A stretch of DNA of 64,000 nucleotides from NCBI RefSeq assembly GCF_018070345.1, contig NZ_JAGPXX010000016.1, forward strand, positions 62,001-126,000. The letters are read 5' to 3'. This stretch comes from Streptomyces sp. F63. GTDB lineage: Bacteria > Actinomycetota > Actinomycetes > Streptomycetales > Streptomycetaceae. The notes under the pieces are model-generated. The model had not been told where the DNA came from. It saw only the letters and a list, made by a program, of their open reading frames with translations, and ran no database searches. This document shows, one piece after another, positions 7,926-16,950 of this stretch; the stretch's first letter is position 1, and each line of letters begins with the position of its first letter. The position numbers and the translations under genes are program-made.

Positions 7926-8588
7926 TCACAGGCCCGGGGCGCCCCACAGGGGGAACCAGCGGCCCAGGTCCTCCTCGACGCGGAGGTCGTCCTTGACCGC
8001 CGCCTTGATCTGGAGCTCCAGCGGGTTGTCGCGCTTCTCGCCGGGGAGGGGCGCGAAGGGGTAGAAGGTGCCGCGTTTGTAGAGGTACACCAGCGCGAGC
8101 GGCCGCTGTTCGGCGTTGCGGAAGGTGACGAGGGAGCAGAGCAGTTGGGGGCCGAAGCCACTGTCCTGCAGGGCGGTGTTCACCGCGTGCAGATCGTTGA
8201 CCAGGGCGGGGAGTTCCTCCGGGGCGCGGCGGGAGAGCAGCCAGGAGTAGCCGAAGTCGTCCCGGATCAACTCCACGGGTACGCCGTCGCGTTCGGAGTC
8301 CGCGTCCAGCAGGGCCCGGACCTCCTGCCGGACCTGGCTGAACGCGCCGCCCTCGATGGTGGCGAAGCAGACCGAGCCCGCTCCGGTCGGGGTGAAGCCG
8401 GCGGCGGCCTGCAGGGTGATCGCCGCTGAGGGGAGGCCGAAGAGCTGGTCGAGGTCGGGGCGGACGGGCTTGCTCCGGCCGAGCAGCGCGTTCCAGAAGC
8501 CCGGCAGGCCCCGGCCCCGGCCCCGGCCGCGACCCCAGTCCTCGTCCCGGCCCCGGTCCGTCCCTGTGGTGTTCCGGCTTCTTCTCAT
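7926..8588 (-). CDS. pspAB: PspA-associated protein PspAB
   Basis: A 220-aa soluble protein of the actinobacterial PspAB family, last gene of the operon pspA-pspAA-htpX-(repeat ORF)-pspAB. The N-terminal 30 residues are arginine/glycine-rich (GRGRGRG) and poorly conserved; the core starts at LPGFWNALLGRSKPVRPDLDQLFGLP. The biochemical role is unknown; membership in the envelope-stress operon is the main clue. Its ATG overlaps the stop of the preceding ORF as ATGA (8588-8585), so its translation is probably coupled. Confidence 0.85.
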   Translation of the reverse strand: MRRSRNTTGTDRGRDEDWGRGRGRGRGLPGFWNALLGRSKPVRPDLDQLFGLPSAAITLQAAAGFTPTGAGSVCFATIEGGAFSQVRQEVRALLDADSERDGVPVELIRDDFGYSWLLSRRAPEELPALVNDLHAVNTALQDSGFGPQLLCSLVTFRNAEQRPLALVYLYKRGTFYPFAPLPGEKRDNPLELQIKAAVKDDLRVEEDLGRWFPLWGAPGL

Positions 8589-8926
8589 CGTGTGCCGGCT
8601 CCTTTCCGGCGCGACTCCGGGCCGCCGTTCTTCCCGTTCCGTGCGAGGGGGAGGAGCGGCTGCGCGGGATCTCTGTCCTCCTGGCTCTTCGCCGTTCGCC
8701 CTGGAGTCGCCGTTCGCCCTGGGTTCGCCGTTCTCTCCGGGGTCGCCGTCCTCCCGGTCTCCGCCGTCCTCCCAGGGGCTGCCGTCCTCCCTGCCTTCTT
8801 CGTCCTTCTGGGATTCGCTGTGCTCCCGGGGCCTGCCGTCCTCCCGGCCTTTGCCGTCCCCCTGTGGTTCTCCGTTCTCCCCGGGTTCGCCGTCCTTCCG
8901 GAGTTCACGGCCGTCCCCCGCCTCAC
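8585..8926 (-). CDS. Repetitive basic ORF bridging htpX and pspAB (candidate new gene)
   Basis: A 113-codon frame that fills the whole gap between htpX and pspAB and overlaps both by four bases: GTGA with the htpX stop (8926-8923) and ATGA with the pspAB start (8588-8585). The protein is built from degenerate GRTAxP units (GRTANPGRTENHRGTAKAGR, GRTATPERTANPGRTATPGR), is very basic and surely disordered. The DNA is a degenerate minisatellite of about 15-18 bp. The coupling argues that ribosomes pass through it; the composition argues for little sequence constraint. It may keep pspAB translated rather than make a functional protein. Confidence 0.5.
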   Translation of the reverse strand: MRRGTAVNSGRTANPGRTENHRGTAKAGRTAGPGSTANPRRTKKAGRTAAPGRTAETGRTATPERTANPGRTATPGRTAKSQEDRDPAQPLLPLARNGKNGGPESRRKGAGTR

Positions 8927-9831
8927 GGCCGGCCGTCGCCCAGCCGGGCGGCGATCTCCGCGAGTGCCTCCAGGCGGCGTTCCAGGGTGGGGTGGGTGGA
9001 GAACATCGCTGCCATCGCCGTACCCGGCCGCAGAGCCGGGGTGAAGAAGAACGCGTTGAAGGCCTGGGCGGTGCGCAGGTCCCGGGTGGGGATGCGGGCC
9101 ACGTCGCCGCTGACCTTCGTCAGTGCCGAGGCCAGGGCGGACGGCTTGCCCGTGAGCATGGCCGCGGCCCGGTCGGCGGCGAGTTCACGGTACCGGGACA
9201 GGGCGCGGATCAGCAGGAAGCTGAGGGCGTAGACGAGCGCGGAGACCCCCATGACCATGGCCAGTACCGCTGCCGTGTTCTGGTCGCGCCGGCCGCCGAA
9301 CATCTGCGAGTAGAAGGCGAACCGGACGACGAGCCCGGCCAGCACCCCCAGGAACGAGGCGATGGTGATCACCGCCACGTCCCGGTGCGCCACATGCGAC
9401 AGCTCGTGCGCCAGGACCCCTTCGAGTTCCTCGGTCTCCAGGCGCCGCAGCAGTCCGGTGGTCACGCAGACGACGGCGTGGTCGGCGTTCCGGCCGGTGG
9501 CGAAGGCGTTGGGCAGGTCCATGCCGGAGACGGCGACCCGTGGTTTGGGCATGTCCGCGGTGGCGCACAGCCGGTCGACAGCCCCGTGCAGGTGCGGATG
9601 CTGCTCCGGGGTGACGAGGTGGCCGCGCATCGCGTAGAGGGCGATCCGGTCGGAGAACCAGTACTGGGCGCCCAGCAGCCCGGCCGCGATGACGATCACC
9701 AGGACGAGGGATTCCAGCAGCACGATCAGCGCGGCGACGAATCCCACGTACACCAGCCCGAGCAGGAACATCGTGAGCGCCATGCGGGCGGTCAGCCCGC
9801 GGTCGGGCTCGAAACGGCTGCGCATCGCCAT
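8923..9831 (-). CDS. htpX: HtpX-like membrane zinc metalloprotease (M48)
   Basis: A 302-aa membrane protease for quality control of membrane proteins. Two membrane segments lie at residues 16-58, the zinc-binding HELSH at 142-146, two further hydrophobic segments at about 155-205, and the third zinc ligand region is RELAADRAA. The start at 9831 is chosen because it overlaps the pspAA stop (TGATG). It sits inside the psp operon, which suggests joint action with PspA on damaged membranes. Confidence 0.9.
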   Translation of the reverse strand: MAMRSRFEPDRGLTARMALTMFLLGLVYVGFVAALIVLLESLVLVIVIAAGLLGAQYWFSDRIALYAMRGHLVTPEQHPHLHGAVDRLCATADMPKPRVAVSGMDLPNAFATGRNADHAVVCVTTGLLRRLETEELEGVLAHELSHVAHRDVAVITIASFLGVLAGLVVRFAFYSQMFGGRRDQNTAAVLAMVMGVSALVYALSFLLIRALSRYRELAADRAAAMLTGKPSALASALTKVSGDVARIPTRDLRTAQAFNAFFFTPALRPGTAMAAMFSTHPTLERRLEALAEIAARLGDGRP

Positions 9832-10112
9832 CACCCCGGGATGAGGCCCTCGTCGGTGAGCAGGTTCCGCACCTGGGGCAGGCTCGTGTCCTCGTCGGGA
9901 AGGACCAGGTCCGAGACGGTGATCATCTCGTCCGGCAGCCGGGTGCCGAGCTCGCGCACCGTGCCCACCAGAGCCGACAGGGCGGCGGCGAAGGCTGCCG
10001 CGTCGTCCGCCCGCACGGTCGACTGCAGCGTCGCGTCGAGGCGGTTGAGGCGGTCGAGGTGCTCCTCGGCGATCTCGTACTGGCCGTCGCCCAGAATGCG
10101 CGTGATCATCAT
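9831..10112 (-). CDS. pspAA: PspA-associated protein PspAA
   Basis: A 93-aa acidic protein of the actinobacterial PspAA family, encoded directly after pspA (overlap ATGATGA at 10109-10112) and overlapping htpX at the other end. Conserved features include MITRILGDGQYEI and the acidic C-terminus LPDEDTSLPQVRNLLTDEGLIPG. It is a presumed partner or regulator of PspA; no enzymatic motif is visible. Confidence 0.85.
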   Translation of the reverse strand: MMITRILGDGQYEIAEEHLDRLNRLDATLQSTVRADDAAAFAAALSALVGTVRELGTRLPDEMITVSDLVLPDEDTSLPQVRNLLTDEGLIPG

Positions 10113-10993
10113 GTCCCCTCCTGGTCCGGCGGACGCGTGCCCTCCCGGCTTGCGCCGCCTTCGCCGGTGTTCCGGACCTGCCGGTCCTCTTCCGGTGCTG
10201 CCCGATCTCCGCCACGCTCCCGGGCTTCCTCCGCCGGGCTGCCGCTCCCGGCCGCCGCCGGACCGCCGACCGCCGCCGGACCCGCGGACGGGGCGATCCG
10301 CGCCTTCATCCGGGCCAGTTCAATCTCCACGTCCTGGTCGGCCGTCACGGCGTCGAGCTCGGCCCGCAGGTCGTCGCGGCCGGCCGGCAGCGTGGCGTCC
10401 TCCAGTGCTCCGGACGCCATCAGCTCGTCCAGGGCCGCGGACCGCGCCTGCAACTGCTCGGTCCTGTCCCGGGCCCGCTCCACGGCCAGTCCGACATCGC
10501 CCATCTCCTCGCCGATGCCGGTGACCGCCTCGCTGATGCGGGTCTGGGCCTCCGCGGCCGTGTAACGGGCCTTGATCGTCTCCTTGCCGGCGCGGAAGGT
10601 TTCCGTCTTGGCCTGGAGACGCCGCGCGGCCAGGGCCAGCTTCTCCTCCTGGGCCCCCAGCGACTCCTGCTGCTCCCGCAGCTCCGTGATCCGCGAGGCG
10701 GCGGCCGTGCGGCGGTCGAGGGCTTCGCGGGCCAGGTCCTCGCGCCCGGCGGCGAGTGCCTGCTCCGCCTGGTCCCCCAGGTTCTCGGACGACTGCCGCA
10801 ACCGGTCCGCCTGCTGCTCGACGCGCTTGCGGGCGGCCGCCACGTCGGTCAGGCCGCGCCGCACCTTCCGCAGCAGTTCGAGCTGCTGCTGGTACGAGTA
10901 GTCCAGGGTTTCGCGGGGATCCTCGGCCCGGTCCAGGGCTTTGTTCGCCTTTACCTGGAACAGACCGGCGACGCGTTGGGCGATGCTGGGCAC
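10109..10993 (-). CDS. pspA: Phage shock protein A (PspA/IM30 family)
   Basis: A 294-aa coiled-coil protein that polymerises on the inner face of the membrane to protect it under stress. Residues 1-25 form the amphipathic membrane-binding helix; the long coiled coil runs to about residue 225 (AGLFQVKANKALDRAEDPRE, then heptads rich in Arg/Glu/Gln). The last 65 residues are a Pro/Gly/Glu-rich tail that is longer than usual. The GTG start has GAGAGGAGG upstream. It is the first gene of a four- or five-gene translationally coupled operon. Confidence 0.92.
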   Translation of the reverse strand: MPSIAQRVAGLFQVKANKALDRAEDPRETLDYSYQQQLELLRKVRRGLTDVAAARKRVEQQADRLRQSSENLGDQAEQALAAGREDLAREALDRRTAAASRITELREQQESLGAQEEKLALAARRLQAKTETFRAGKETIKARYTAAEAQTRISEAVTGIGEEMGDVGLAVERARDRTEQLQARSAALDELMASGALEDATLPAGRDDLRAELDAVTADQDVEIELARMKARIAPSAGPAAVGGPAAAGSGSPAEEARERGGDRAAPEEDRQVRNTGEGGASREGTRPPDQEGT

Positions 10994-11494
10994 GGCGGTC
11001 GCCCTCCTCTCCGTTTCCGGGTTTCCGAGTGTCCGGGTCGTGCCGGCGAAAACCCTCCGGGCGGTGCCGGGGTCCGGTCGTTCGCGGGGGAGCCGTGGTG
11101 CGGCCGGGCGTCACCTCTCCAGGCTCCCTCCCGCCGTGGGCGCGCGACAGGGCCGACGGGCCCGTCCGCGGGGCCGGGTGGTACCCGCTCCGGGTAGCCG
11201 TGCGCCGCACACCCGGAGCCCGGAGGAGCCGGAGGAGCAGCGGGACGAGGCGCTGCTGCCGGGCTCCGACACCCTCACCATCGCGGTCATCGACCATCCC
11301 TCCCGGTCACCGGTCGGTGCGCGGTCGCCCGGCACATTCAGCGGCTGGACGAGATCGCCATCGGCCTGGCCGAGCCGCTGGGTGTACGTGTGGAGGGAGC
11401 CGGGGCAGCGGCTCGCGGGGCGGCGTAGCGCGCCGGGGGAGCAGCCGAGGAGGGGCCGGGGCCCGGGCAGGAGGGCGGAGAAGCGGAGGAGGGG
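10994..11494. other. psp upstream region, possibly with a decayed gene tail
   Basis: The psp promoter must lie here, but no convincing -35/-10 was found. On the plus strand, 11,250-11,428 looks like a frameshifted remnant: DTLTIAVIDHPSRSP in one frame and HIQRLDEIAIGLAEPLGVRV in another before a stop. The family was not recognised. Confidence 0.3.
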
Positions 11495-13189
11495 TCAGGG
11501 TCTCGTCACGGTGATCCGGTGGGTGCCATCGGGCTCCCGGCCGGTGACCTCGACGGTGATGCCCGCCCTCGGATCCCGGTAGCTTTCGCCGACGCCGAAG
11601 GGTGCGTCGGTCAGCTCCGCGGTGACATTGGGCAGCCGGGTGCAGCCGCCGCTGCCGGGTGTGCTGTCCCGCACCTCGACGGGGCCCTGGCCGGTCTCCA
11701 CCCGGGTGTCGACCCAGTAGACCAGCACTCCGGGCTTGCACACCGCCTCGTCGTTGCCGGAGCGGGTGCGGACCTCGATGGCGTAGCCGGTGCTGTCGGT
11801 GACCGGTGCGTACACCAGCCTGGTCTGCCCGGCCTGCTGGGCCTGCCCCTCCTGCCCTGCCTGCCCGTCCTGCCCGGTCCGTCCTGCCGGTTCGGTCCGC
11901 CCCTGCCCGCCGTCCTGCCCGTCCTGCCCGTCCTCCTGGTCCGGGGACACGGCCTGCTCGTACGGGTCGGCCGGGACGTTTCCCCCGGTGTCCCGCTTCC
12001 CGAGTGGCCGGATCGTGTGGTGGCTGAGCCCGCTGCCGCCGGCGCATTCGACGTGCCGGTCCTCGTCCAGCCAGCCGAGCTTGCGCTTGTGCCAGCCGAG
12101 GAAGTCGTTACCCGGTCCCCAGTCCTCCGACATGAGGTCCCAGTGGCCGGCCTTGCTGCCGCCGTCGGCGTCGGTGTAGAGGTCGGGCAGGCCCAACGAG
12201 TGGGCGTTCTCGTGCGGCAGTACCCGGTAGGCGTTGGCCGCGGCGCCCGGTGAACCGTCGTTCTGGCGGCTGTAGATGAACGAGATGCGGTTGAGGGGCA
12301 CGCCGTCGGCACGGGGGGCGTCGGCCACGCCGGTGAAGCTGACGGAGAGCACGGTTTCCGCGGCGGGGGGCCCCGCGTTGGGGGTGACCAGCACGTTGAT
12401 CAGGTCGTAGCGGGCGAAGTCGATCCGGTCGCCGGCGGTCTCCGCGAGATCCTCGATGAGCCTCCGGTAGCCCGGTTCGTAGCCGGCTCCGCGTTCGATG
12501 CCGTAGGCGGAGAACGGGCGCGGCATCCGCAGCCAGCCTTTGACGGGGGTTTCCGCGCGGTAGTCGAGGGCGCCGTAGGAACTGGTCTCGTACCAGTCGG
12601 CGGTCGCCGGGAAGAACTCGGCGAAGCGCTCGCGGGCGTCGCCCTCGCCCCGGACGTCCGGGAAGTCGATCATCAGGGTCAGGGCACGGAGCATGCCGGT
12701 GCTGGGGGCGTGCCCCGGCGGGGTGGGGATGCCCTCGGACATCTGTATGCCCTCGGCGTGGCCCGGAACGCAGCTGGCGCCGGCCCGCGCCAGCGACGGG
12801 GCGCCCGGACCGGGGTGGGTGACGGGGACGGCGGTCGGCGCTGCCGCCATGGATATGGAGACGGAGGTGAGGGCGAGCGCGGCCGTCTTCAGCCGGGGCC
12901 GGGACCGGGGCCGGGACCGGGACCGGGGATGGCACCGGGACCAAGGGGCCGACGCGGAGGGAGGAGAGGCGTACGGGGAGGCGGACGAGGACGAGGACAG
13001 CGACGAGGACGGCGACGAGGACGGCGGCGGATACGCGAGCGGGGAGAGCCGGCGCGAGGGATGTGCGCCCCTCGCTCGCACGCGGACCGTGCGCGGGCCT
13101 CTGCGCGGGCCTGTGCCGTGGTCCGGGCCGGCGTGCTCGTCCGGGTGGGTGCCGTCCGTACCGTCCGGGTGGGGGACGTCCTGCTGCAT
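11495..13189 (-). CDS. Secreted M6-family metalloprotease
   Basis: An exported zinc protease related to immune inhibitor A. The catalytic motif HENAHSLGLPD (HExxHxxGxxD) is present, followed by the M6-typical WDLMSEDWGPGNDFLGWHKRKLGW. The pro-segment LRALTLMIDFPD and SSYGALDY also match the family. The hydrophobic stretch KTAALALTSVSISMAAAP (about residues 102-120) looks like the signal peptide, so translation probably starts near it; the long Ser/Arg-rich N-terminus of this open frame may be untranslated. A low-complexity insert (about 425-455) of Gly-Gln-Asp repeats interrupts the C-terminal half. Cysteines in that half suggest extracellular disulfides. Confidence 0.85.
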   Translation of the reverse strand: MQQDVPHPDGTDGTHPDEHAGPDHGTGPRRGPRTVRVRARGAHPSRRLSPLAYPPPSSSPSSSLSSSSSASPYASPPSASAPWSRCHPRSRSRPRSRPRLKTAALALTSVSISMAAAPTAVPVTHPGPGAPSLARAGASCVPGHAEGIQMSEGIPTPPGHAPSTGMLRALTLMIDFPDVRGEGDARERFAEFFPATADWYETSSYGALDYRAETPVKGWLRMPRPFSAYGIERGAGYEPGYRRLIEDLAETAGDRIDFARYDLINVLVTPNAGPPAAETVLSVSFTGVADAPRADGVPLNRISFIYSRQNDGSPGAAANAYRVLPHENAHSLGLPDLYTDADGGSKAGHWDLMSEDWGPGNDFLGWHKRKLGWLDEDRHVECAGGSGLSHHTIRPLGKRDTGGNVPADPYEQAVSPDQEDGQDGQDGGQGRTEPAGRTGQDGQAGQEGQAQQAGQTRLVYAPVTDSTGYAIEVRTRSGNDEAVCKPGVLVYWVDTRVETGQGPVEVRDSTPGSGGCTRLPNVTAELTDAPFGVGESYRDPRAGITVEVTGREPDGTHRITVTRP

Positions 13190-13550
13190 ACGGCCGCCTT
13201 CGTGATCGGGGCGGCCGTCCTGCGCCCCGGCCGCTCTCTGGTGTGATCACCGTGCGCCGAATGACCGTACGGGCGCGCGCGGTGAGCGGCCGAACGTGGG
13301 GAAACGGTGCTCCGATCGGGGGCCGGGGGAGAAGGCGGGGTTTCCGGACCGGGCGCCTGCCCGCATGAGTGACGGGCATCACAGCACCCCGCGAAATAAC
13401 CGGGGACCCGCTCCCCGTTCTGACAAGTGTCCGAGCGAACCGGGGAGAGCCTCCCCGGTTCCGGCCCAGGACACCGAAGGCCGGGAACGAAGGCCGGGGG
13501 ACCGGGGGCCGAGCAGCGAGAAGAGCGGGAAGACCGGAAGGAGCGTCTTC
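13190..13550. other. Divergent intergenic region between M6 protease and TetR gene
   Basis: About 360 bases that must hold the promoters of both divergent genes. No clear promoter, operator palindrome or small gene was recognised. Confidence 0.4.
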
Positions 13551-14201
13551 GTGAACCACGTCGTCGCCACGCCGGTATGCCAGTGGGAACCGCGGCTGCG
13601 GTCCGACGCCCTGCGCAACAGGGAACGGATCGTCGCGGCGGCCCGGGAGATGTTCGTGGAACACGGACCGGAGATCCCGCTCGACGAGGTCGCCCGCCGC
13701 GCCGGCGTCGGCAACGCGACGCTCTACCGGCACTTCGCCGACCGGGGCGAGCTGGTCCGCCGCGTCAGTCTCCACGTCACCCACCGCGTCGCCGACGAAG
13801 CGGTCGCCGCACTCGCGGAGGAGGCCGACGGCTTCGAGGCCCTCAGCCGCTTCGTCCACGCGGCCGTCGCCGAGCGGATCGGTGCCCTGTGCCCGCTGCT
13901 CGCGGGGGCCACGCGGGAGGACGCGGAGCAGGCGGCGGCGCGCGAACGGCTGCGGCTGGCGGTCGAAGCGCTGATGGAGAACGCCAGAAGTTCCGGCCGG
14001 CTGCGGACCGACGTCGAGATCGGCGATCTCCTGGTGGTCCTCACCCAGCTCACCCGTCCGCTGCCGTCCAGCGGCTGCCTGGACTTCGACCGTTACGTCC
14101 ACCGGCATCTGCAGCTCTTCCTGGACGGTCTCCGCACCCCTGCCCGTTCCGAACTTCCCGGCTCCGCCGCCACCTTGGAGGACCTCCGGCAGACATCCTG
14201 A
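13551..14201 (+). CDS. TetR-family transcriptional regulator
   Basis: A 216-aa one-component repressor. N-terminal helix-turn-helix: LRNRERIVAAAREMFVEHGP, then PLDEVARRAGVGNATLYRHF. The C-terminal ligand domain resembles the SCO/YbjK-type TetR_C group (ERIGALCPLLAGATREDAEQ). The GTG at 13551 has AAGGAG seven bases upstream. The efflux pump gene follows in the same direction 413 bases later, and local repression of that pump with release by a toxic substrate is the obvious model. No palindromic operator could be assigned. Confidence 0.88.
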   Translation: MNHVVATPVCQWEPRLRSDALRNRERIVAAAREMFVEHGPEIPLDEVARRAGVGNATLYRHFADRGELVRRVSLHVTHRVADEAVAALAEEADGFEALSRFVHAAVAERIGALCPLLAGATREDAEQAAARERLRLAVEALMENARSSGRLRTDVEIGDLLVVLTQLTRPLPSSGCLDFDRYVHRHLQLFLDGLRTPARSELPGSAATLEDLRQTS

Positions 14202-14614
14202 CGCCTCGGCGAGCGGAGGCCGGCCACCCGGCCGCCCCGGCCACCTGATCACCCGGCCGGCAGACCGTTCACGACCGGCCCACCGGCCCACCGGCCCACC
14301 GGCAGCACACAGCACCGGACCACACCGACAGACCCGCGGAATCCCACGGATCCGGGATTGCGCCTTCCCGAGGACGCCCGCCGGCCCCACCCGGCGCCGT
14401 GCCCGCGTCCGTTCACGCCCGGAAGCGTGCGCTCCGCCCGGAGTGCCGTGACGCCTCCGGCGCGCGCTCGGCCTCCCCCCACATGCCCTGCCACACCTCC
14501 CGGCGGCAGAAGTTCCGTTCCGGCACTTCGCCACGTCGCCGGGCGATCACGTCGCCATGCGGCACTGCACTTCGTCACCACTCTTCACTTCCGTACCGAC
14601 AGGGGGGACCCATC
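14202..14614. other. Leader region of the DHA2 pump gene
   Basis: 412 bases without a gene. A short tandem array with unit CCCACCGG plus one base (about four copies, 14,274-14,301) is the only structure seen. The pump promoter and TetR operator are expected here but not identified. Confidence 0.4.
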
Positions 14615-16192
14615 GTGCCCGACATCGAACAGCGGCAGGCGCCCGATCCACGGCGCTGGAAAGCGCTGGTGTTCATCGCGCTCGCCCAGCTCATGGTGGT
14701 GCTCGACGCCACCATCGTGAACATCGCCCTGCCCTCCGCCCAGGCGGACCTGGGCATCTCCGACGGCAACCGGCAGTGGGTCATCACCGCCTACGCCCTC
14801 GCCTTCGGCGGACTGCTGCTCTTCGGCGGCCGGGTCGCCGACCTCTGGGGCCGCCGGCGCACCTTCGTCATCGGTCTCGTCGGCTTCGCGGTGGCCTCGG
14901 CGCTCGGCGGCGCCGCCGTCAACACCGCGATGATGCTCGGCGCCCGTGCCCTCCAGGGCGTCTTCGGCGCGCTGCTCGCCCCGGCCGCGCTCTCCCTGCT
15001 GGCGGTGACCTTCACCGAGGCGCGGGAGCGGGCCAAGGCGTTCGGTATCTACGGCGCCATCGCGGGTGGTGGCGGCGCCATCGGCCTGATCCTCGGCGGA
15101 CTGCTCACCGAGTACCTGGACTGGCGCTGGACTTTCTACGTCAACATCCCGTTCGCGGTCGTCGCCGCCGCGGGCGCGCTCCTCGTCATCGGGGAGCCGG
15201 ACGAGGGCCGCAACCCGTCCCGGCTGGACGTGCCCGGGGTCCTCCTGGCGACCTCCGGCCTGGTCGCGCTGGTCTACGGATTCACCCGCGCCGAGGCCGA
15301 CGGCTGGAGCGCCGGGCCGACGGTCGCCCTGCTCACCGCGGCAGGCGTCCTCCTCACGGCCTTCGCCGTCGTCGAGTCCCGGGTGCGCAACCCGCTGCTG
15401 CCGCTGCGCGTGGTGACGGAACGGAACCGGGGTGGCGTCTATCTGTCGCTGGGCCTGGCGATCATCGGCATGTTCGGGCTGTTCCTCTTCCTGACCTACT
15501 ACCTCCAGGTCGTGAAGGGCTACGGTCCCGTCACCACCGGCCTGGCGTTCCTGCCGATGGTCGCGGGCATGATCACGGGTTCCACCCAGATCGGCGCCCG
15601 GCTGATGAACCGGGTCCGGCCGCGGCTGCTGATGGCCCCGGGCTTCCTGGTCGCCGCGCTCGGCCTGCTGATCCTGACCCGGATCGACATCGGGACCCCG
15701 TACGCGACCGTGATCCTGCCCGGGCTGGTGCTGATGGGTCTCGGCATGGGTACGGCCTTCATGCCGGCCATGAGCCTGTCCACCCACGGGGTGCAGCCGC
15801 AGGACTCCGGCGTCGCCTCCGCCATGGTCAACACCTCGCAGCAGGTCGGCGGCGCGATCGGCACCGCGCTGCTGAACACCATCGCGGCCGGCGCCACCAC
15901 GGCGTACCTCACCTCGCACGCGGCCGGTACCGGACCGGCCGCCGGATCCGCCGGCGGGACCGTCGAAGCGCTGCGGCTCCAGGCGATGGTGCACGGTTTC
16001 ACCACGGCGATCTGGTGGGCGGTGGCGATCCTGGCGCTGGCCGCGGCGGTGGCGTTCACGCTGGTCAACGCCGGACGGCAGGGCCCCGTGGCGGTCTCCG
16101 GGCCCCCCGGGGGCGGGCAGGACGGCCGGGAGCAGGAGCAGGAGGAGGGGGATCGGGGCGACGAGATCACCGTCCCCGTTCTCGCCCACTGA
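14615..16192 (+). CDS. DHA2-family (14-TM) MFS drug/proton antiporter
   Basis: A 525-aa inner-membrane exporter of the EmrB/QacA group. It has 14 predicted membrane segments; motif D1 is LAQLMVVLDATIVNIALPSA, motif A is GGRVADLWGRRRTF, and motif C lies in GAIAGGGGAIGLILGG. The C-terminal tail is Gly/Glu/Gln-rich. GTG at 14615 has AGGGGGGA upstream. It is preceded by a TetR gene in the same orientation and closed by a strong hairpin. The substrate cannot be inferred. Confidence 0.9.
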   Translation: MPDIEQRQAPDPRRWKALVFIALAQLMVVLDATIVNIALPSAQADLGISDGNRQWVITAYALAFGGLLLFGGRVADLWGRRRTFVIGLVGFAVASALGGAAVNTAMMLGARALQGVFGALLAPAALSLLAVTFTEARERAKAFGIYGAIAGGGGAIGLILGGLLTEYLDWRWTFYVNIPFAVVAAAGALLVIGEPDEGRNPSRLDVPGVLLATSGLVALVYGFTRAEADGWSAGPTVALLTAAGVLLTAFAVVESRVRNPLLPLRVVTERNRGGVYLSLGLAIIGMFGLFLFLTYYLQVVKGYGPVTTGLAFLPMVAGMITGSTQIGARLMNRVRPRLLMAPGFLVAALGLLILTRIDIGTPYATVILPGLVLMGLGMGTAFMPAMSLSTHGVQPQDSGVASAMVNTSQQVGGAIGTALLNTIAAGATTAYLTSHAAGTGPAAGSAGGTVEALRLQAMVHGFTTAIWWAVAILALAAAVAFTLVNAGRQGPVAVSGPPGGGQDGREQEQEEGDRGDEITVPVLAH

Positions 16193-16265
16193 CCGGCGCG
16201 AGCCGGGACGTGACGGTACGGAGCGCCGGCGGGCACTGAACCGCGGCCGTCTCCGTCCACCGGCC

Positions 16266-16301
16266 GAAAGGACCTCGCTTCGGGGGGAGCGGGGTCCTTT
16301 C
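16266..16301 (+). terminator. Terminator between the pump and marR genes
   Basis: GAAAGGACCTCGCT (16266-16279) pairs with AGCGGGGTCCTTTC (16288-16301) around a G-rich loop. It sits between convergent genes and could serve both. Confidence 0.85.
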
Positions 16302-16409
16302 CGCTGTGCCGTGACGGTTGCCGCCGTGCCGTTGCGGCTCCCCGCCGCCGTCACCGCCGCCGTGCTCGCCGGGGCGCGGGCGGCGGCTGGTCGGGGCGCC
16401 GGGTCGGTC

Positions 16410-16913
16410 TCAGCGGAGCCAGGGCAGATCGGCGTCCGCGCGGTCCGGCTGGAGCCCTTCGGCGACCACCCGGCAGATCTCACCGAGCTGTCCGACCTGC
16501 TGAGCGCTGAGACGGTCGAACAGGGCGGCCCGTACGGCCGCGACGTGTCCCGGTGCCGCGCGTTCCAGCACGGCCTTCCCCTGCTCCGTGAGGACGGCGA
16601 ACTGCCCGCGCTTGTCGGAGGGGCAACTCTCCCGGCGCACCCAGCCGTTGCCCTCCAGCCGGGCCACGGCATGCGACAGACGGGAGCGGGTGATCTTCGA
16701 GTTGCGGGCGAGTTCGGTCATCCGCATCCGCCGTTCCGGCGCCGCGGAGAGTTCGGCCAGCAGACCGTAGTAGACGTGCGGCATGCCCGCGTCGCGCTGC
16801 AACTGGCGGTCGAGATGGTCGTCCAGCAGAGCGGTCGCGTGCAGATACGCCTGCCAGGTGCGCTGTTCTTCGTCGCTGAGCCGGCGGGACTCACCGCCGG
16901 GTGCCGTCGTCAT
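16410..16913 (-). CDS. MarR-family transcriptional regulator
   Basis: A 167-aa winged-helix dimeric regulator. Recognition region: MRMTELARNSKITRSRLSHA, followed by the wing RRESCPSDKRGQFAVLTEQG. Start at 16913 (ATG, MTTAPGG). An AT-rich sequence directly upstream (16,926-16,950) could be its own operator. It is convergent with the DHA2 pump and followed on its other side by the PAT-like gene, which reads in the same direction. The ligand is unknown. Confidence 0.88.
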   Translation of the reverse strand: MTTAPGGESRRLSDEEQRTWQAYLHATALLDDHLDRQLQRDAGMPHVYYGLLAELSAAPERRMRMTELARNSKITRSRLSHAVARLEGNGWVRRESCPSDKRGQFAVLTEQGKAVLERAAPGHVAAVRAALFDRLSAQQVGQLGEICRVVAEGLQPDRADADLPWLR

Positions 16914-16925
16914 GCGTCCACCGTA

Positions 16926-16950
16926 CAGAAACTTGAAAATTAAATGAAAG
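16926..16950 (-). promoter_or_regulatory. AT-rich probable MarR operator/promoter
   Basis: Around 16,930 the sequence ACTTGAAAATTAAATGAAAG is strikingly AT-rich in this GC-rich genome and contains an imperfect TTGAAAATTAA-type dyad. It lies 13-37 bases upstream of the marR start, where autoregulatory MarR sites commonly sit. Confidence 0.45.

Noticed and set aside
10109..11297. Further frames overlapping pspA on the minus strand
   Set aside because: Out of frame with the PspA coiled coil and without ribosome site.
12108..14534. An 808-codon minus-strand frame across the M6 protease and TetR genes
   Set aside because: Runs out of frame through the M6 gene and antisense to TetR; composition artefact.
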